Source: Pseudoips prasinana
Lineage: Eukaryota > Arthropoda > Insecta > Lepidoptera > Nolidae
Direction of reading: 5' to 3'
Length of the DNA: 64,000 nucleotides
Assembly: GCA_951640165.1 (NCBI GenBank)
Contig: OX621255.1
Span: 27,192,001 to 27,256,000 of the forward strand
Under the pieces are notes generated by a model that was given only the letters and a program-made list of their open reading frames with translations, made no database searches and was not told the DNA's origin. Positions 43,600 to 54,405 of this stretch are shown piece after piece; the stretch's first letter is position 1; the number at the start of each line of letters is the position of its first letter. The position numbers and the translations under genes are program-made.

Positions 43600-43936
43600 C
43601 AAAATCAAAATACAAAATCAATATGTTGGTAGTGTTAATTCCGCTAATTGTCGTTAGTTGCCCACAAAACATGCACATGCGAGAAAGCAAATTATATGCG
43701 CCAGTACAATACCCAACACGTGTCTCAGTCCTCCACGGACCATTCTCAAGGGCTGCTAACTCTTCGAGTGCTCGAATGGGATATCGTACTGGTGAATGGT
43801 ATTGGCTTTTTATATCGTCCTTCTTGCATGTGCGTATTTTTGTGAGCGGGAGGGCGGTGCAAATTGCATCCCAGTATGATTAAACTGACAATTAGCGGAA
43901 TTTACACTTCATATTGATTTTGTATTTTGATTGTTG
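43600..43936. mobile_element. Foldback element, ~55-bp inverted ends
   Basis: AATCAAAATACAAAATCAAT at 43603 and its complement near 43930, then GTTAATTCCGCTAATTGTC and its near-complement. A second inverted pair (ACATGCACATGCG and CTTGCATGTGCGTA) lies inside. An ORF crosses it but starts outside and follows the repeat. Confidence 0.65.
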
Positions 43937-44157
43937 TGGATTTCCGCAAAGTAACGCTTGATTCCATTTCTTTTCTTGACTTACTTTTTTTTACATGGAG
44001 ACTAAAATTAATTTATATCAAACAAGTAAACTGTCTTGTATCAATCAAAGTAATTGCACGATGCGTAAACTGAATTCCTTGAATATGCAACTACTAAAAT
44101 TTCTGTCTGTCTGAACATTCTAACAAAACGAAAACAGAATTAAAAAATAAAGAAACT

Positions 44158-44275
44158 TGCTTGCTGGAAGAGAACTCATAGTTGAGTTAAGCTCGCCTGT
44201 GTACATGCTAGCTCTAATGTCTTATATGAATATGTATTTCTGTGTGCAATAAAGAATAAAAAAAAAAAAAAAAAA
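44158..44275 (+). repeat. Retroelement 3' end with AATAAA and poly(A)
   Basis: TTGCTGGAAGAGAACTCATA to TGTGTGCAATAAAGAAT, then 18 A. It resembles a diverged L3 tail. 5'-truncated. Confidence 0.6.
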
Positions 44276-44369
44276 AGAAACCACATTTTGCGTTCGAAAT
44301 TCCCGACTATATTTACTAACAACAGCACTTATAAATATTGCGTAATATTGAAGGTACAGCGTTGATTCG

Positions 44370-44612
44370 CTCAAAGAGCAGCCAGACTGGGGAAGTACCT
44401 CCACCTTACAGAGACATTCCTTAATAATAACATTAATTACTTAATGTGATGTCTCTGCGTTTGAGTAAAGTCGTCATCGGGAAGGGGGGAAGGGTCAGCA
44501 ACATTGGTATGCTGACACTTATATAGGCTAACGACGCACCCGCGACCCCTCTGGTGTTGCGAGTGTCCATGGGCGGCGGTGATCACATACCATTAGGTGA
44601 CCCAGGTGACAT
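44370..44612 (+). repeat. Repeat G copy 2
   Basis: GAGCAGCCAGACTGGGGAAG, GCAACATTGG, GTGTCCATGGGCGGCGGTGA, TCACATACCATTAGGTGACC. Confidence 0.75.
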
Positions 44613-44619
44613 TAGGTTA

Positions 44620-44938
44620 TAAGAGAGGTAGGGCATAGCGTTCATTCGCTCAAAGAGCAGCCCGGCTGGGGAAGTACCTCCACCTTACAGAAGACATTCC
44701 TTTATAATAACATTAATAATTTTAATGTTGTGTTTTCGAGTGTTAGAAAGGTCGCCAAAGCTCATTGGGGTGGGGGGAAGGTTCAGCAACACTTGTTTGC
44801 TGACTCTTAAAGGCCGGCAACGCACCCGCGACTCCACAGGTGTCGCGAGTGTCCATGGGCGGCGGTGATCACTTACAGGTGACACACACACTACATAAGG
44901 TGACCCACTTGCTCATTTGTCGCCCACTGATATAAAAA
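44620..44938 (+). repeat. Repeat G copy 3
   Basis: Starts AGAGAGGTAGGGCATAGCGT, contains CTTACAGAAGACATTCCTTT and GTGTCGCGAGTGTCCATGGG, ends GTTTGTCGCC-like then an A run. Tandem with copy 2. Confidence 0.75.
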
Positions 44939-45382
44939 AAATGCTCGTTATTCATCGTCTCTCTTATATAAAAATGTAATGTTCAACATGTTTGGCTCAC
45001 AAATTGAAAGGGACTGTTATTTCTTTTTTTTAAATTTAGATGAATTGCTACAGATATTAGTCCTATAACAAAACATTTCGTGCCTAATTTGTTACACATT
45101 GAGGTTTTGCGGTTTCTATTGGAGTTCGTGGGAATTGATTGATTTTTAATGAGCGTAATGATTTAAATTGCGCTATAGTAGGTACAGTTTGTAGTGAGAA
45201 CATTTCTAATAATTTCCTTTTAATCAAAACTAAATGAAGAAGGTAATTGTATATGGAAATAAATGGCAACATCTAAATTGCATTTTACTAACCAACTTCA
45301 AATGGACGGTGTTATCGATTCGAATGTACGTCTTTCTTTGTTTTATTTCTTTATTTTTTATATGTATTGTTGTTTAATTTCA

Positions 45383-45527
45383 TCTACTATATAAAAATAA
45401 GTCGGGTTTTCCTTCGTTGCATTTTGTTGTTGTTTTGCTTTCGTTGGAAAGGTCTCGGGCTCCGTGAGGTTTATAGCAAAGAAAATTTATAAAAATTAAC
45501 GCGGGTAACACCGCGGGGCACAGCTAG
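45383..45527 (+). mobile_element. Helitron-like family A, subtype 3, complete
   Basis: TCTACTATATAAAAATAAGT at the 5' end; GCGGGTAACACCGCGGGGCA, CAG, CTAG (45524-45527) at the 3' end; A at 45382 and T at 45528. 145 bp, opposite in orientation to the intron 1 pair. Confidence 0.8.
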
Positions 45528-45569
45528 TTACTTTATGTGAATTGATTATAATATTTATTTTTGTTATCT

Positions 45570-45690
45570 CAGAATGATCACTTAAATAATCAGAAAGATT
45601 GTAATATCCCTGCTACACAATTTTGGTTTAAAAATTCTATTAAACCTATTTATAGACAATTATCTAATATCATTGGGAAGTTTGTTAATG
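45570..45690 (-). repeat. LINE L4 coding-end fragment
   Basis: Antisense match to 32670-32800 (TCACTTAAATAATCAGAAAG; CTAATATCATTGGGAAGTTT). Confidence 0.6.
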
Positions 45691-45703
45691 AGTCTTATTA
45701 ATA

Positions 45704-45783
45704 TTTGTCCTGCATAGGGATCGAATTCTCTACCCTTGGTTAAGCAGTCAGGGTCATTAACCACTATATCAACAGGCTAGTCT
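45704..45783 (-). repeat. tRNA-like SINE head
   Basis: On the - strand: TAGCCTGTTGATATAGTGGT and GAGAATTCGATCCC give A- and B-box-like stretches. No clear SINE body follows. Confidence 0.45.
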
Positions 45784-46055
45784 GATCGATCGTCTGATGA
45801 CATAATAATCTTTACAAATACTTTACTGTTGCTTTTCCTTCTATTTTCAAATTTATCTGGCATGAGCAGATAACAGTTAAAATGACGGTTTAAAATTGCA
45901 AATAATGTTTGATAATAAAAACTTACGTAAATTACTCCATAAAAATAACATTAGCCTATAAAGTCTAGACTTCCAACGGAATTACTCATGAAATAAATAG
46001 CTATTTTAATATTCTAATAAAATTCGTTACGCTATATTCAACATTATATATCCAA

Positions 46056-46339
46056 CCAGCTGTGCCTCGCGGTTTTACCCGCGTTAAATTCTATAAATTC
46101 TCACAGCTCCTCCCCCGTAGGTGATAGAGTGATAATATGTAACCTATATGTTGACCCGACCTCTTAGTAATATTCATGCAAAATTTGAAGTAAATCCATA
46201 CAGTTCTTTTTGAGTTTAGTCCAGACACACATACCGATTCGATTCGATATCGACTGTAGATCCCGCCCCAAGTATCCTTTTAAAAATATTCAATGTACAG
46301 TTTTGACTTTCCTACGATTTTATTATATGTAGGTATAGA
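46056..46339 (-). mobile_element. Helitron-like family A, subtype 2
   Basis: On the - strand: TCTATACCTACATATAATAA at the 5' end (T at 46340 follows); 3' hairpin GCGGGTAAAACCGCGAGGCA. The terminal CTAG is mutated to CTGG. Confidence 0.7.
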
Positions 46340-46381
46340 TAATAAGATCAAAGGTCAGGTCAGAAGTACACTAAACCGGCG

Positions 46382-46512
46382 AGCATGTATGAAGAATATA
46401 ATGTCAGTAAACGAAGCGAAAGAGGTGTGCAAGGATCGTGTCAAAGTCTGTTGTCTCTGCCTACCCCTCTGGGAAACAGGTGTGAGTCAATTTATGTATG
46501 TATGTAAATAAG
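46382..46512 (+). repeat. Repeat I copy
   Basis: GAGCATGTATGAAGAATATA, GAGGTGTGCAAGGATCGTG, CTCTGCCTACCCCTCTGGGA. Antisense copy at 51090-51215 and a fragment at 62275-62385. The short ORF over it is not conserved among copies. Confidence 0.6.
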
Positions 46513-46886
46513 ATTGATTGTTTAAACTGGAGTCCTATCTCTCGTTGGAATTAATCTTGGAATCTATTGCCACATACCTTGATTGTAAATAGAAGTAGGG
46601 ATTACAAGGTTGCCGCAATCTCCTCCCCATCGTTCGCCCACGCAACTTCCTCACTATTAATTCGAGATTTACTCAAACGTGAGACAGTTTCTTAGTTATC
46701 TTAGTGGATTTATAGCCTTCCTATTATCTTTATCCCGATACTATAGATTCTACCACTGATTTGAAGCTCATTTTTGTTCAATTTTACAATAAGGTGTAAA
46801 AAACCCGTTAAGAGACTGACAACATCCAATATTAGCATTGCATGTCAATCCCGCCCGTGTAAGCAAACAGGGGTCAAATAAGAATT

Positions 46887-47455
46887 AAAAAACCGGCCAA
46901 GTGCGAGTCGGACTCGCACATGAATTGATTAAATGAAAGCAAATTGCGGTTTATGACGTATTAAAAAAAATTACTTGCTAGATCTCGTTCAAACCAATTT
47001 TAGTTGTTAGTTTCCATGGTAATGTAAATCATATATTTTTTTTAGTTTTATGATTCTCTTATTTTAGAAGTTACAGGGGAGGGGGGGACACTCATTTTAC
47101 CACTTTGGAAACTCTCGCGCAAACTATTCAGTTTAGAAAAAAAATATAGTAGAAACCTCCATATCATTTTTGAAGACCTATCCATAGGCATTCCACATGT
47201 ATGGGTACGATGAAAAAAACATTTTTGAGTTTCAGTTCTATGTATGGCGACCCCCAAAATTATTGTTCTTTTTCTATTTTTGTGTAAAAATCTTAATGCG
47301 GTTCACAGAATACATCTACTTACCAAGTTTCAACAGTACAGCTCTTATAGTTTCGGAAAAAAGTGGCTGTGACATACGTACGGACAGACAGACAGACATG
47401 ACGATTCTATAAGGGTTCCGTTTTTTGCCATTTGGCTACGGAACCCTAAAAAAAC
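46887..47455 (-). repeat. Repeat J, copy 2
   Basis: From AAAACCGGCCAAGTGCGAGT to TTTGGCTACGGAACCCTAAA: a near full-length, reverse-oriented copy of 1374-1974, with a small deletion after the first hairpin. Confidence 0.8.
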
Positions 47456-47499
47456 TATCCAGATCAGATAAAACGGAGATATGTAGCTGCCAGCAAAGA

Positions 47500-47693
47500 A
47501 AATCACCCCATCTCATTCCGTGTGGGGTGTAGAAGTTATTCCGAGGGAATATCTACCAGAGGACGGGCAGCACCGCCTCTCTGAGTATTATGGCGGTCGT
47601 ACTGCGATCGCGAACCTGTCTGTCAAGCGTGGCGATTATGGAATAGCTCTCCAAATGATGAACACAACACCATGGTTTTTGTTGGAGTCAATT
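47500..47693 (+). repeat. Repeat F copy 3
   Basis: CACCCCATCTCATTCCGTGT, ATCTACCAGAGGACGGGCAG, GTCAAGCGTGGCGATTATGG. Confidence 0.75.
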
Positions 47694-47696
47694 TGA

Positions 47697-47946
47697 CATC
47701 ATAATATCCAGGTAACATTTTAATAATGCTGTGTGGTGGCGGCATATCATTTCATCAACATCTCATCCCGTGGGGGGCGTAATAAACTTCCCGAAGGAAT
47801 ATCTACCAGAGGACGGGCAGCAGCGTTTTCCTGTGAACTATGACCATCAAACTGCGATCGCCAACCCGTCTGCCAAGCGTGGCGGTTGTGGCACGTCCTT
47901 CCATTCTTTGGGGAGGCAGCTTTGTCCAGCAATGGAAGTACTTTGA
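47697..47946 (+). repeat. Repeat F copy 4
   Basis: CAGGTAACATTTTAATAATG, CTCATCCCGTGGGGGGCGTA, TGCGATCGCCAACCCGTCTG, ending GTCCAGCAATGGAAGTACTT. Tandem with copy 3. Confidence 0.75.
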
Positions 47947-48079
47947 CTAACTTGATGACTATTTTTGTACTGACGTGGGAGAGCCTTACACAATTTGTAG
48001 AGCAACAATACATACACTTTATAGAAACGAATTTAGAAGGTTGAGAAGGAAGACATATCCATAGCCCCTTTATTAAATA

Positions 48080-48262
48080 CTAGCTGTGGCCCGCGGTTTT
48101 ACCCGCGTTAAACTTTATAAATTATAGCCTGTGTTAATCCAGAGTGTTAGCTTACTCCATACGAAATGTTATTAAAATCGCTACAGGCGTTTAGACGTGA
48201 AGAAGTAACAAACATACACACTCACACACTCACAAACTTTCGCCTTTATAATATTAGTGTGA
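48080..48262 (-). mobile_element. Helitron-like family A, subtype 1, complete
   Basis: On the - strand TCACACTAATATTATAAAGG to ACCGCGGGCCACAG then CTAG (48080-48083). 183 bp; A and T flanks. Confidence 0.8.
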
Positions 48263-48943
48263 TAAATAGCTTAAGCTTTATTAAATTGGACACTAATTTG
48301 GTCTGAAAATAAAGTCTTATTATTATTATTATAAATGACTTCAGAATTAAGAAGGTTATCGATTTGGCTCTACTACTTTTTTTTATTATTATTAAAATAT
48401 AAAATTTTCTATTTTCCCTATAAAACACCTGATGATTATTATATTAATAAAAATTCTTATCATTATTCGAACAACTAATTTGGACCAAAAACCAACTGAA
48501 TTACGTTTTTAACAAAAATTGTGCCTCTATTTCTATTAGGCAAGCAATTATAAAGAACCCTTACAATTAAATTGGGACTTAAACTTATTTAATAGGCACC
48601 TATTACAGAAAGCTATGAAAACGAATAAAAATTAAAGTGTATTGAACACTTTATTTCAAGAGGCTTTCTCGCATTCGTTGAGAATAGACATGTGTAGTAT
48701 TATGATGAGTTACCTTCAGTTCCACCACTGCAGCACTGGTGCCAATCACTATTATTGTGATCCACACGTTATTAAAATATATAGATTATTATGGTAAAAT
48801 CTCGTGTAATAATTCAAACTACAGGTTTAATAGTGTATTCAACCTGAAGTTTACACTAGCTGGACTTAAGTGGATGATCTGACTGATGTAAAAACTTTGT
48901 TGTTTCATATTAATGACCTCATCTCCCACTAATACCTACTTAC
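48263..48943. other. No gene seen
   Basis: AT-rich with TTATTATTATT runs; nothing recognised. Confidence 0.5.
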
Positions 48944-49138
48944 TTATCGTATGGGCAGTGATTACCTTACTGTCAGAGTTGATCAAGCCTTCCTGAAGGC
49001 CTCTGACATGGCTTAACGATTGCTGTCTAATGACTACAACCGGGACCGATCGCTTAACGTGCCCCCGGAGAGACGGAAATTTTATTAGTGGTCACCCATC
49101 TATGGACTGACCGCGAGCCTAGTTGCTTAACCTCGTCA
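48944..49138 (+). repeat. Repeat D copy
   Basis: TATCGTATGGGCAGTGATTA, GGCCTCTGACATGGCTTAAC, GGTCACCCATCTATGGACTG, ends CTTAACCTCGTCAA just before the next Helitron-like element. Confidence 0.75.
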
Positions 49139-49145
49139 ACATAAA

Positions 49146-49319
49146 TCACACTAATATTATAAAGGCGAAGGTTTGTGAGTGTTTGTTACTTCTTCACGTC
49201 TAAACGGCTGGAGCGATTTGAATAAAATTTGGTATAGAGTTAGATGATACCTTGGATTACCAGATACGCTATAATATATAAAGATTAACGCGGGTAACAC
49301 CGCGGGGCACAGCTACTAG
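49146..49319 (+). mobile_element. Helitron-like family A, subtype 1
   Basis: 5' TCACACTAATATTATAAAGG; 3' GCGGGTAACACCGCGGGGCA, then CAGCTA and CTAG (49316-49319), T follows. 174 bp, + orientation. Confidence 0.8.
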
Positions 49320-49361
49320 TGGATAAAACTGAACGAGTGCACATTCAGCTTTATAGGTAAA

Positions 49362-49456
49362 CTAGCTGTGCCCCGAGGTATTACCCGCGTCAATTTTATA
49401 GATTATAGCCTATGTGTTATCCGATAAATAAGCTATAATATATACACATTTCATCA
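49362..49456 (-). mobile_element. Helitron-like family A, 3' fragment
   Basis: CTAG at 49362 and the GTGCCCCGAGGTATTACCCG hairpin region; the 5' half is missing. Confidence 0.6.
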
Positions 49457-50011
49457 AGCGGGCCCTCAGTCAGAGAGGCCTCACATACGGACCCGTGAGA
49501 GCATTAGCTATGAGCTCTTCCTATTTCGAAGCGCCAACTAATTCAAAATACACATAATCAGTGTCGCGCTCTAACTCCCAGACTATCTATACAACTGTAT
49601 TTCCCGTCATAATACCAACCGCTCTTAACTCTGTGTCCAGTTATCGGGCAAGCAATTTGCACCGCGGTTGCTTTGACAAGTAAATTGCTACGTGACCGAC
49701 TTGCAGATTAAACGGGGATTACATTTTGTTGCTGATATTTTAAGCAGCTGGCACTGGAAGAGTTTTGCTGGAAAATTTTGATTAGACATTTATGATTGAG
49801 TTGTGAGTTTCAAGATAGAAGTAGCTTCAAATAAACCCTCAGGTATAAGTCGCTTAAATTAAGCTACTAGTTGAAGGTCTTCTGCGGTAACCATCTCCTC
49901 TATGTCTTCAATTTTTTATTTGATATAAAAAAAAAACTTGTTGGGAGATTCTTAAAAAGTACCGACAAATCAGTACACCAGTTTTGGGACAACTAGTTAA
50001 AATATATCTTT
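49457..50011. other. No gene seen
   Basis: Non-coding, no repeat match that I can support. Confidence 0.45.
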
Positions 50012-50264
50012 CATCATCATCAACATATTAGCCGAAAGATGTCCACTGCTGGACAAAGGCCTCCTCAAGGATCTCCACAATAGCCGGTCCTGCACTGCCC
50101 GCATCCAGCGGCTTCCCGCGACCCGCACGAGATCGTCGGTCCACCGTGTAAGCCCACGCTGCGTCTTCCGGTTCGTGGTTGCCACTCGAGAACCTTTCTG
50201 CTCCATCGGCCGTCAGTTCTACGAGCTATGTGCTCTACCCACTGCCACTTCAGTTTGGCAATTC
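50012..50264 (-). pseudogene. LINE L2, ORF2 C-terminal fragment
   Basis: The - strand encodes R-W-T-D-D-L-V-R-V-A-G and L-L-W-R-S-L-R, matching the end of the L2 protein at 53142-54321; the frame breaks on both sides. ATCATCATCAACATATTAGC is the L2 3' tail. Confidence 0.7.
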
Positions 50265-50270
50265 TTACTT

Positions 50271-50355
50271 ACATAATAATATACAGGTAACATTTTAATA
50301 ATGCTGTGAGTGCATAGAATATCATCACCCCATCTCATCCCGTGGGGGGCGTTCA
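50271..50355 (+). repeat. Repeat F, 5' fragment
   Basis: ACAGGTAACATTTTAATAAT, CACCCCATCTCATCCCGTGG; truncated soon after. Confidence 0.7.
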
Positions 50356-50477
50356 ACACTTCTTACTTCTTCTTCAATATATCGTTATGTCGACAATATT
50401 ATGACATCAACTCTGAATGATTGGCAAGTTTGGAAGCTTGCTGGACAATCGCAGTATTTTTTTATTTTATTTTTTAT

Positions 50478-50580
50478 TAAAAAAAAGACAACGCCCGCAC
50501 TAGGGAATCTAATCCCTGTGTCGCGGGATACTTTACAAACATATAATAGACGGACACAAATTACATCCCGATTGAAAGTA
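50478..50580 (-). repeat. SINE-2 fragment
   Basis: AAAAAGACAACGCCCGCACT, AGGGAATCTAATCCCTGTGT, ATAATAGACGGACACAAATT: same orientation as 12152-12240 and reverse of 17617-17730. Confidence 0.65.
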
Positions 50581-50642
50581 GTATAGAATAAAGTATGATT
50601 GTCATAGTTTACAGAGGGCGGCTGCTGCCCTTTCTCTGTTAG

Positions 50643-50955
50643 CTAAAGTTTAAGAGAGGTATGGCACAGCGTTCATTCGCTCAAAGAGCAGCCCGACTGG
50701 GGAAGTACCTCCACCTTACAGAAGACATTCCTTAATAATAACATTAATAATTTTAATGTTTGGTTTCCGAGTGTGAGTATGGTCGCCAGAGCTCATTGGG
50801 GTGGGGGGAAGGGTCAGCAACACTTGTTAGCTGACTCTAAAAGGCCGTCAACGCACTCGCGACTCCTCTGGTGTCGCGAGTGTCCATGGGCGGCGGTGAT
50901 AAGTGATCACCATCAGGTGACCCATTTGCTCGTTTGTCGCCTTTTGATATATATA
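50643..50955 (+). repeat. Repeat G copy 4
   Basis: TAAGAGAGGTATGGCACAGC, GGGGAAGTACCTCCACCTTA, GTCGCGAGTGTCCATGGGCG, CATTTGCTCGTTTGTCGCCT, then an A run. The fullest copy here; several short ORFs cross it and are not genes. Confidence 0.8.
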
Positions 50956-51089
50956 AAAAAAAAGCTATTTTATCGTGTCGAGTTCTACGCCCCCTCAGGA
51001 TCATCGAGTCAACATTTGTCGCCGTCATCACTGTGCCACTTCTATCTATCAATTTATTTAAACAGGAAAGTAAACAAAAAACTTGTATA

Positions 51090-51215
51090 GACAAACGCCT
51101 GTTTGCCAGAGGGGTAGGCAGAGACAATGGAAATCCATTTGTCACAATACTTGCTCACCTCTTTCGTTTCTTCATACATGCTCGCCGGTTTTCGCAGCCC
51201 TTCTTGAGATCATCT
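51090..51215 (-). repeat. Repeat I copy
   Basis: CAGAGGGGTAGGCAGAGACA, TTGCTCACCTCTTTCGTTTC, TTCATACATGCTCGCCGGTT: complement of 46382-46512. Confidence 0.65.
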
Positions 51216-51290
51216 CCATATATCAATTTGGTCAGAGAATGTTCGACGAGGTCTTCCCATTGCGGTCGTTGTTGTATTTTAGTTTAACAC

Positions 51291-51495
51291 CATCAGCCTA
51301 ATATCACCCAATGTGTCCTACATAGGCCTCCTTCAAAGGTTTCTATGAGGATACCATTTGGAGGGGTTTACCGTAGTCACTGCGCTTGGCATGCGAGTTT
51401 GGCGACCACAGTTTGGTGGTGCCCGACTACCTGGTGTATCCCTTAGTCAACTTTTACGACATCTGCCGGATGTTATGAGGTAGTCCTTTTATTCT
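51291..51495 (-). repeat. Repeat F copy, diverged
   Basis: On the - strand: CGTAAAAGTTGACTAAGGGA, GTCGGGCACCACC, GGTCGCCAAACTCGCATGCC, AAGCGCAGTGACTACGGTAA, ending AGGAGGCCTATGTAGGACAC. It keeps the element order of repeat F. Confidence 0.6.
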
Positions 51496-52003
51496 TTCTA
51501 GGCCGGCTTTAGTTTAAAACTAGCGTTATTAGTCATAACGTAAAAAGTTAAGGAGCGTCTTTTAAATATACGTTTATGAATAAAATGAAAGTCCAATAAT
51601 ATTTTCAAATCAACAAAACCTCAAATCAAACGAAGTTTAAAAGTGAGTAAGTAAATCCCCTCACAATGAGTCGTGATCCAAAAATATTGGAAATACTTGG
51701 ACAAAGTTGCCGACTCGAGTGCACGAATCTTACGGAGTTTGTCATTCATTTGAATAACAGGGCAACCTTTTTCCTTCCCCCTTCACCCCTTCACTTGTAC
51801 CAATGGCTGATTTCAACATTATAAGATAAAACTTATTCCATGAAAAATCGGTTTAACGGATTTTTGTAAAACCTAACCCATTCTCGTTACAATGGAGAAG
51901 GATGGATTTACATAAGTTCATTGCATATTAGTGCTTAAATTTTAGGTACTAATTATCGTGTGTGGGTGAATAAAATAAAAAAAATGTACTGGGAAAATAC
52001 GTG

Positions 52004-52545
52004 TAGCTAAAGCGTAGAGATGCTCATAGGCAGATGCTTTCAACGGACCGTAAGTGACCGGCCAGGTTAAGCAACTATATACGCCGTCAGTCCCTAGATG
52101 GGTTACCACCAAAGTGTTTTAATTTCTGGGCACCTCCGTGCTTCGGAAGGCACGTTAAGCTGTCGGTCCTGGTTTTAGCTATAAAGCAATAATAATATCT
52201 GGGGACAATGTCACACAGATCATCCTAGCCCCAAACTAAGCAAAGCTTGTACTATGGGTACCAGGCGACGATACACATACTTATATAGATAGATAAATAC
52301 TTAAATACATAGAAAACATCCATGGCTCAGAAACAAATATTCGTGCTCATCACACAAATATTTGCACTTACCGGGATTCGAACCCAGGACCACCAGCTTC
52401 GTAGGCAGGAGCACTACCAACTAGGCTACGGTGACCGAAATATGATATGTATATGGATATGATACTCGATAAACATGTCAGAGACCAACTTGGCGGTTTG
52501 AACAACTCTGACTAAGGTACCTAATGCCCATAGGATAAGCAAGCA
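52004..52545 (-). repeat. Repeat D copy split by SINE-C
   Basis: First block 52004-52187 (TTAACCTGGCC complement; CTCCGTGCTTCGGAAGGCAC; AAGCTGTCGGTCCTGGTTTT). The second block 52470-52545 (TGTCAGAGACCAACTTGGCG; GAACAACTCTGACTAAGG) continues the same repeat after the SINE. Confidence 0.7.
52188..52437 (-). mobile_element. SINE-C, complete, inserted in repeat D
   Basis: On the - strand the head reads CGGTCACCGTAGCCTAGTTG (A-box region) and GTCCTGGGTTCGAATCCCGG (B box), then TGCAAATATTTGTGTGATGA and a TTATTATTG tail. Twin at 63506-63729. Confidence 0.8.
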
Positions 52546-52782
52546 AGATAAAGTCCACCAAGTCCACAAAACCACCAGAATTCGTTCAGATGAAATGATC
52601 TGTGCTAGTCGAATAAAATGAATCGCAACTTGAAATATATCTGTAACTTTTAAATGGGTTATCCCCACATCAGTTGGGTAACTTGTTGGAGGCCGCATCG
52701 ATATCAATCTGGCGTAAAATAAAATACCAATAATAGTGAATATTCGGCGTGTGTTATTTTTTTTTTAATGGGAGCTTTCCCT

Positions 52783-52925
52783 CGTTGTTACCCACTCCTG
52801 CAACTTCTGTAAGGCAGGATCAACAGCGGCACACAATGAAATGACACTGAGTGGTAAAGCTGCTGGCATGTACCGAGGAATTGCTTCGACAGTTTTGGAT
52901 CCCGAAACAACTTTAATCAGAAAAC
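52783..52925 (-). repeat. Repeat H copy
   Basis: Complement of 58263-58377: GTTACCCACTCCTGCAACTT, CAGGATCAACAGCGGCACAC, AATGAAATGACACTGAGTGG. Confidence 0.65.
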
Positions 52926-53141
52926 AAACAAGGAGAAGTAGGACAAAAGTAGTTCCATTTCTCTTAGTTTAGTCACTTTTGGCATATGCTAGGAAAACTA
53001 TTATATTAAATAATTATACATTAAGTAATGTTGTACACACGGCTACACATCAAGCTATACATTTCCAGTATAAACTGATCTCGCGTGATATAGGATTTCC
53101 ATACAATGAGAGGTCTTATATTGGAAATGTATAGCTTGATG

Positions 53142-54321
53142 ACGAGCTTGATGACGACTTCCAGCCTCCCGAACAAGCCGGTTTCCGAAAAGGCTTTAGC
53201 ACCATAGACCACATACATACGCTGCGGCAAGTTATACAGAAGACCGAAGAGTATAACAAGCCACTTTGATTAGCGTTTGTGGACTATGAGAAAGCCTTCG
53301 ATTCTATCGAAACATGGGCCGTGCTGAGGTCTATCATAAGGTGCCAAATTGACTACCGGTATATCGAGGTGATTAAGTGTTTGTATGAAAACGCCACTAT
53401 GTCAGTGCGACTCCAGGACCAGATCTCGAAACAGATGTTATATCTCCGAAACTGTTCACCGCTGCATTGGAAGACGTCTTCAAGCTTCTGGACTGGAAAG
53501 GCTTTGGCATCAATGTCAATGGCGAGTACATCACTCACCTTCGATTTGCCGATGATATAGTAGTCATGGCTGAGACCATGGAAGACCTCGGTGCAATGCT
53601 CGATGACCTCAGCAGAGTCTCTCAACAAGTGGGTCTGAAAATGAACATGGATAAGACGAAAATCATGTCAAACGTCCATGTCACACCCACTCAACTGAAA
53701 GTTGGTGACTCTGCACTCGAAGTTGTAGAGAACTATATTTACATAGGACAGACCATCCAACTAGGTAGGTCCAACTTAGAGACGGAGGTCAATCGTAGAA
53801 TCCAACTCGGCTGGGCAGCGTTCGGGAGGCTACGTAACATCTTCTCGTCCAAAATACCGCAGTGTCTCAAGTCGAAAGTCTTCGACCAGTGTGTGTTGCC
53901 AGTGATGACATACGGAACAGAAACGTGGTCGCTCACTATGGGCCTTATTAGAAGGCTCAAGGTCACCCAAAGAGCAATGGAGAGGGCTATGCTCGGAGTT
54001 TCCCTGCGGGATCGTATCAGAAATGTCGAAATCCGCAGGCGAACCAAAGTCACCGACATAGCCCGAAGAATTGCAAAACTGAAGTGGCAGTGGGCGGGTT
54101 ACATAGCTCGTAGAACCGATGGCCGTTGGGGCAGAAAGGTTCTTGAGTGGCGACCACGAACCGGAAGACGCAGCGTGGGCAGGCCCCCTACAAGATGGAC
54201 CGATGATCTTGTGCGGGTCGCTGGAAACAGCTGGATGCGAATAGCGCAAGACCGGCAATTGTGGAGATCTTTGGGGGAGGCCTTTGTCCAGCAGTGGACG
54301 TCTTTCGGCTGATATGATATG
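53142..54321 (+). mobile_element. LINE L2, 5'-truncated, with 11-bp target duplication
   Basis: Inserted near the right end of MITE-2. ATAGCTTGATG at 53131-53141 is repeated at 54322-54332. The 3' tail is GATAT repeats rather than poly(A), as in RTE-type elements. Confidence 0.85.
53145..54312 (+). pseudogene. LINE L2 reverse-transcriptase pseudogene (RTE-type)
   Basis: Reads P-E-Q-A-G-F-R-K-G-F-S-T-I-D-H, then an in-frame TGA at 53267, F-V-D-Y-E-K-A-F-D-S-I (RT motif A), a small deletion with frameshift at about 53440 that removes the R-Q-G-D region, then S-P-K-L-F-T-A-A-L, L-R-F-A-D-D-I-V-V-M (motif C, catalytic F-A-D-D intact), L-P-V-M-T-Y-G-T-E-T-W, K-L-K-W-Q-W-A-G-Y-I and A-F-V-Q-Q-W-T-S before the TGA at 54310-54312. 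The last 281 codons are open. It would have copied its RNA into DNA at the target site; this copy lacks the endonuclease part and is dead. Confidence 0.85.
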
Positions 54322-54405
54322 ATAGCTTGATGTGTAGCCGTGTGTACTAAATGATTACAGTACTCATGGCTACCCAGGAAAACACCCATGAGGTTATATG
54401 TATAA

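Larger units (their letters stand above)
53036..54344 (+). mobile_element. MITE-2 containing a LINE L2 insertion
   Basis: Terminal inverted repeats CACACGGCTACACATCAAGC and complement, TA on both sides (53034-53035; 54345-54346). Without the LINE (53142-54321) and one target duplication the MITE is about 118 bp or slightly less, close to the solo copy at 6288-6398 (111 bp). Confidence 0.85.

Noticed and set aside
43527..43883. 118-codon open frame
   Set aside because: Begins outside and ends inside a foldback element, with no splice context or recognisable domain.
50773..51301. Several 70-117-codon frames on both strands
   Set aside because: They lie over repeats G and I, whose other copies do not keep these frames.
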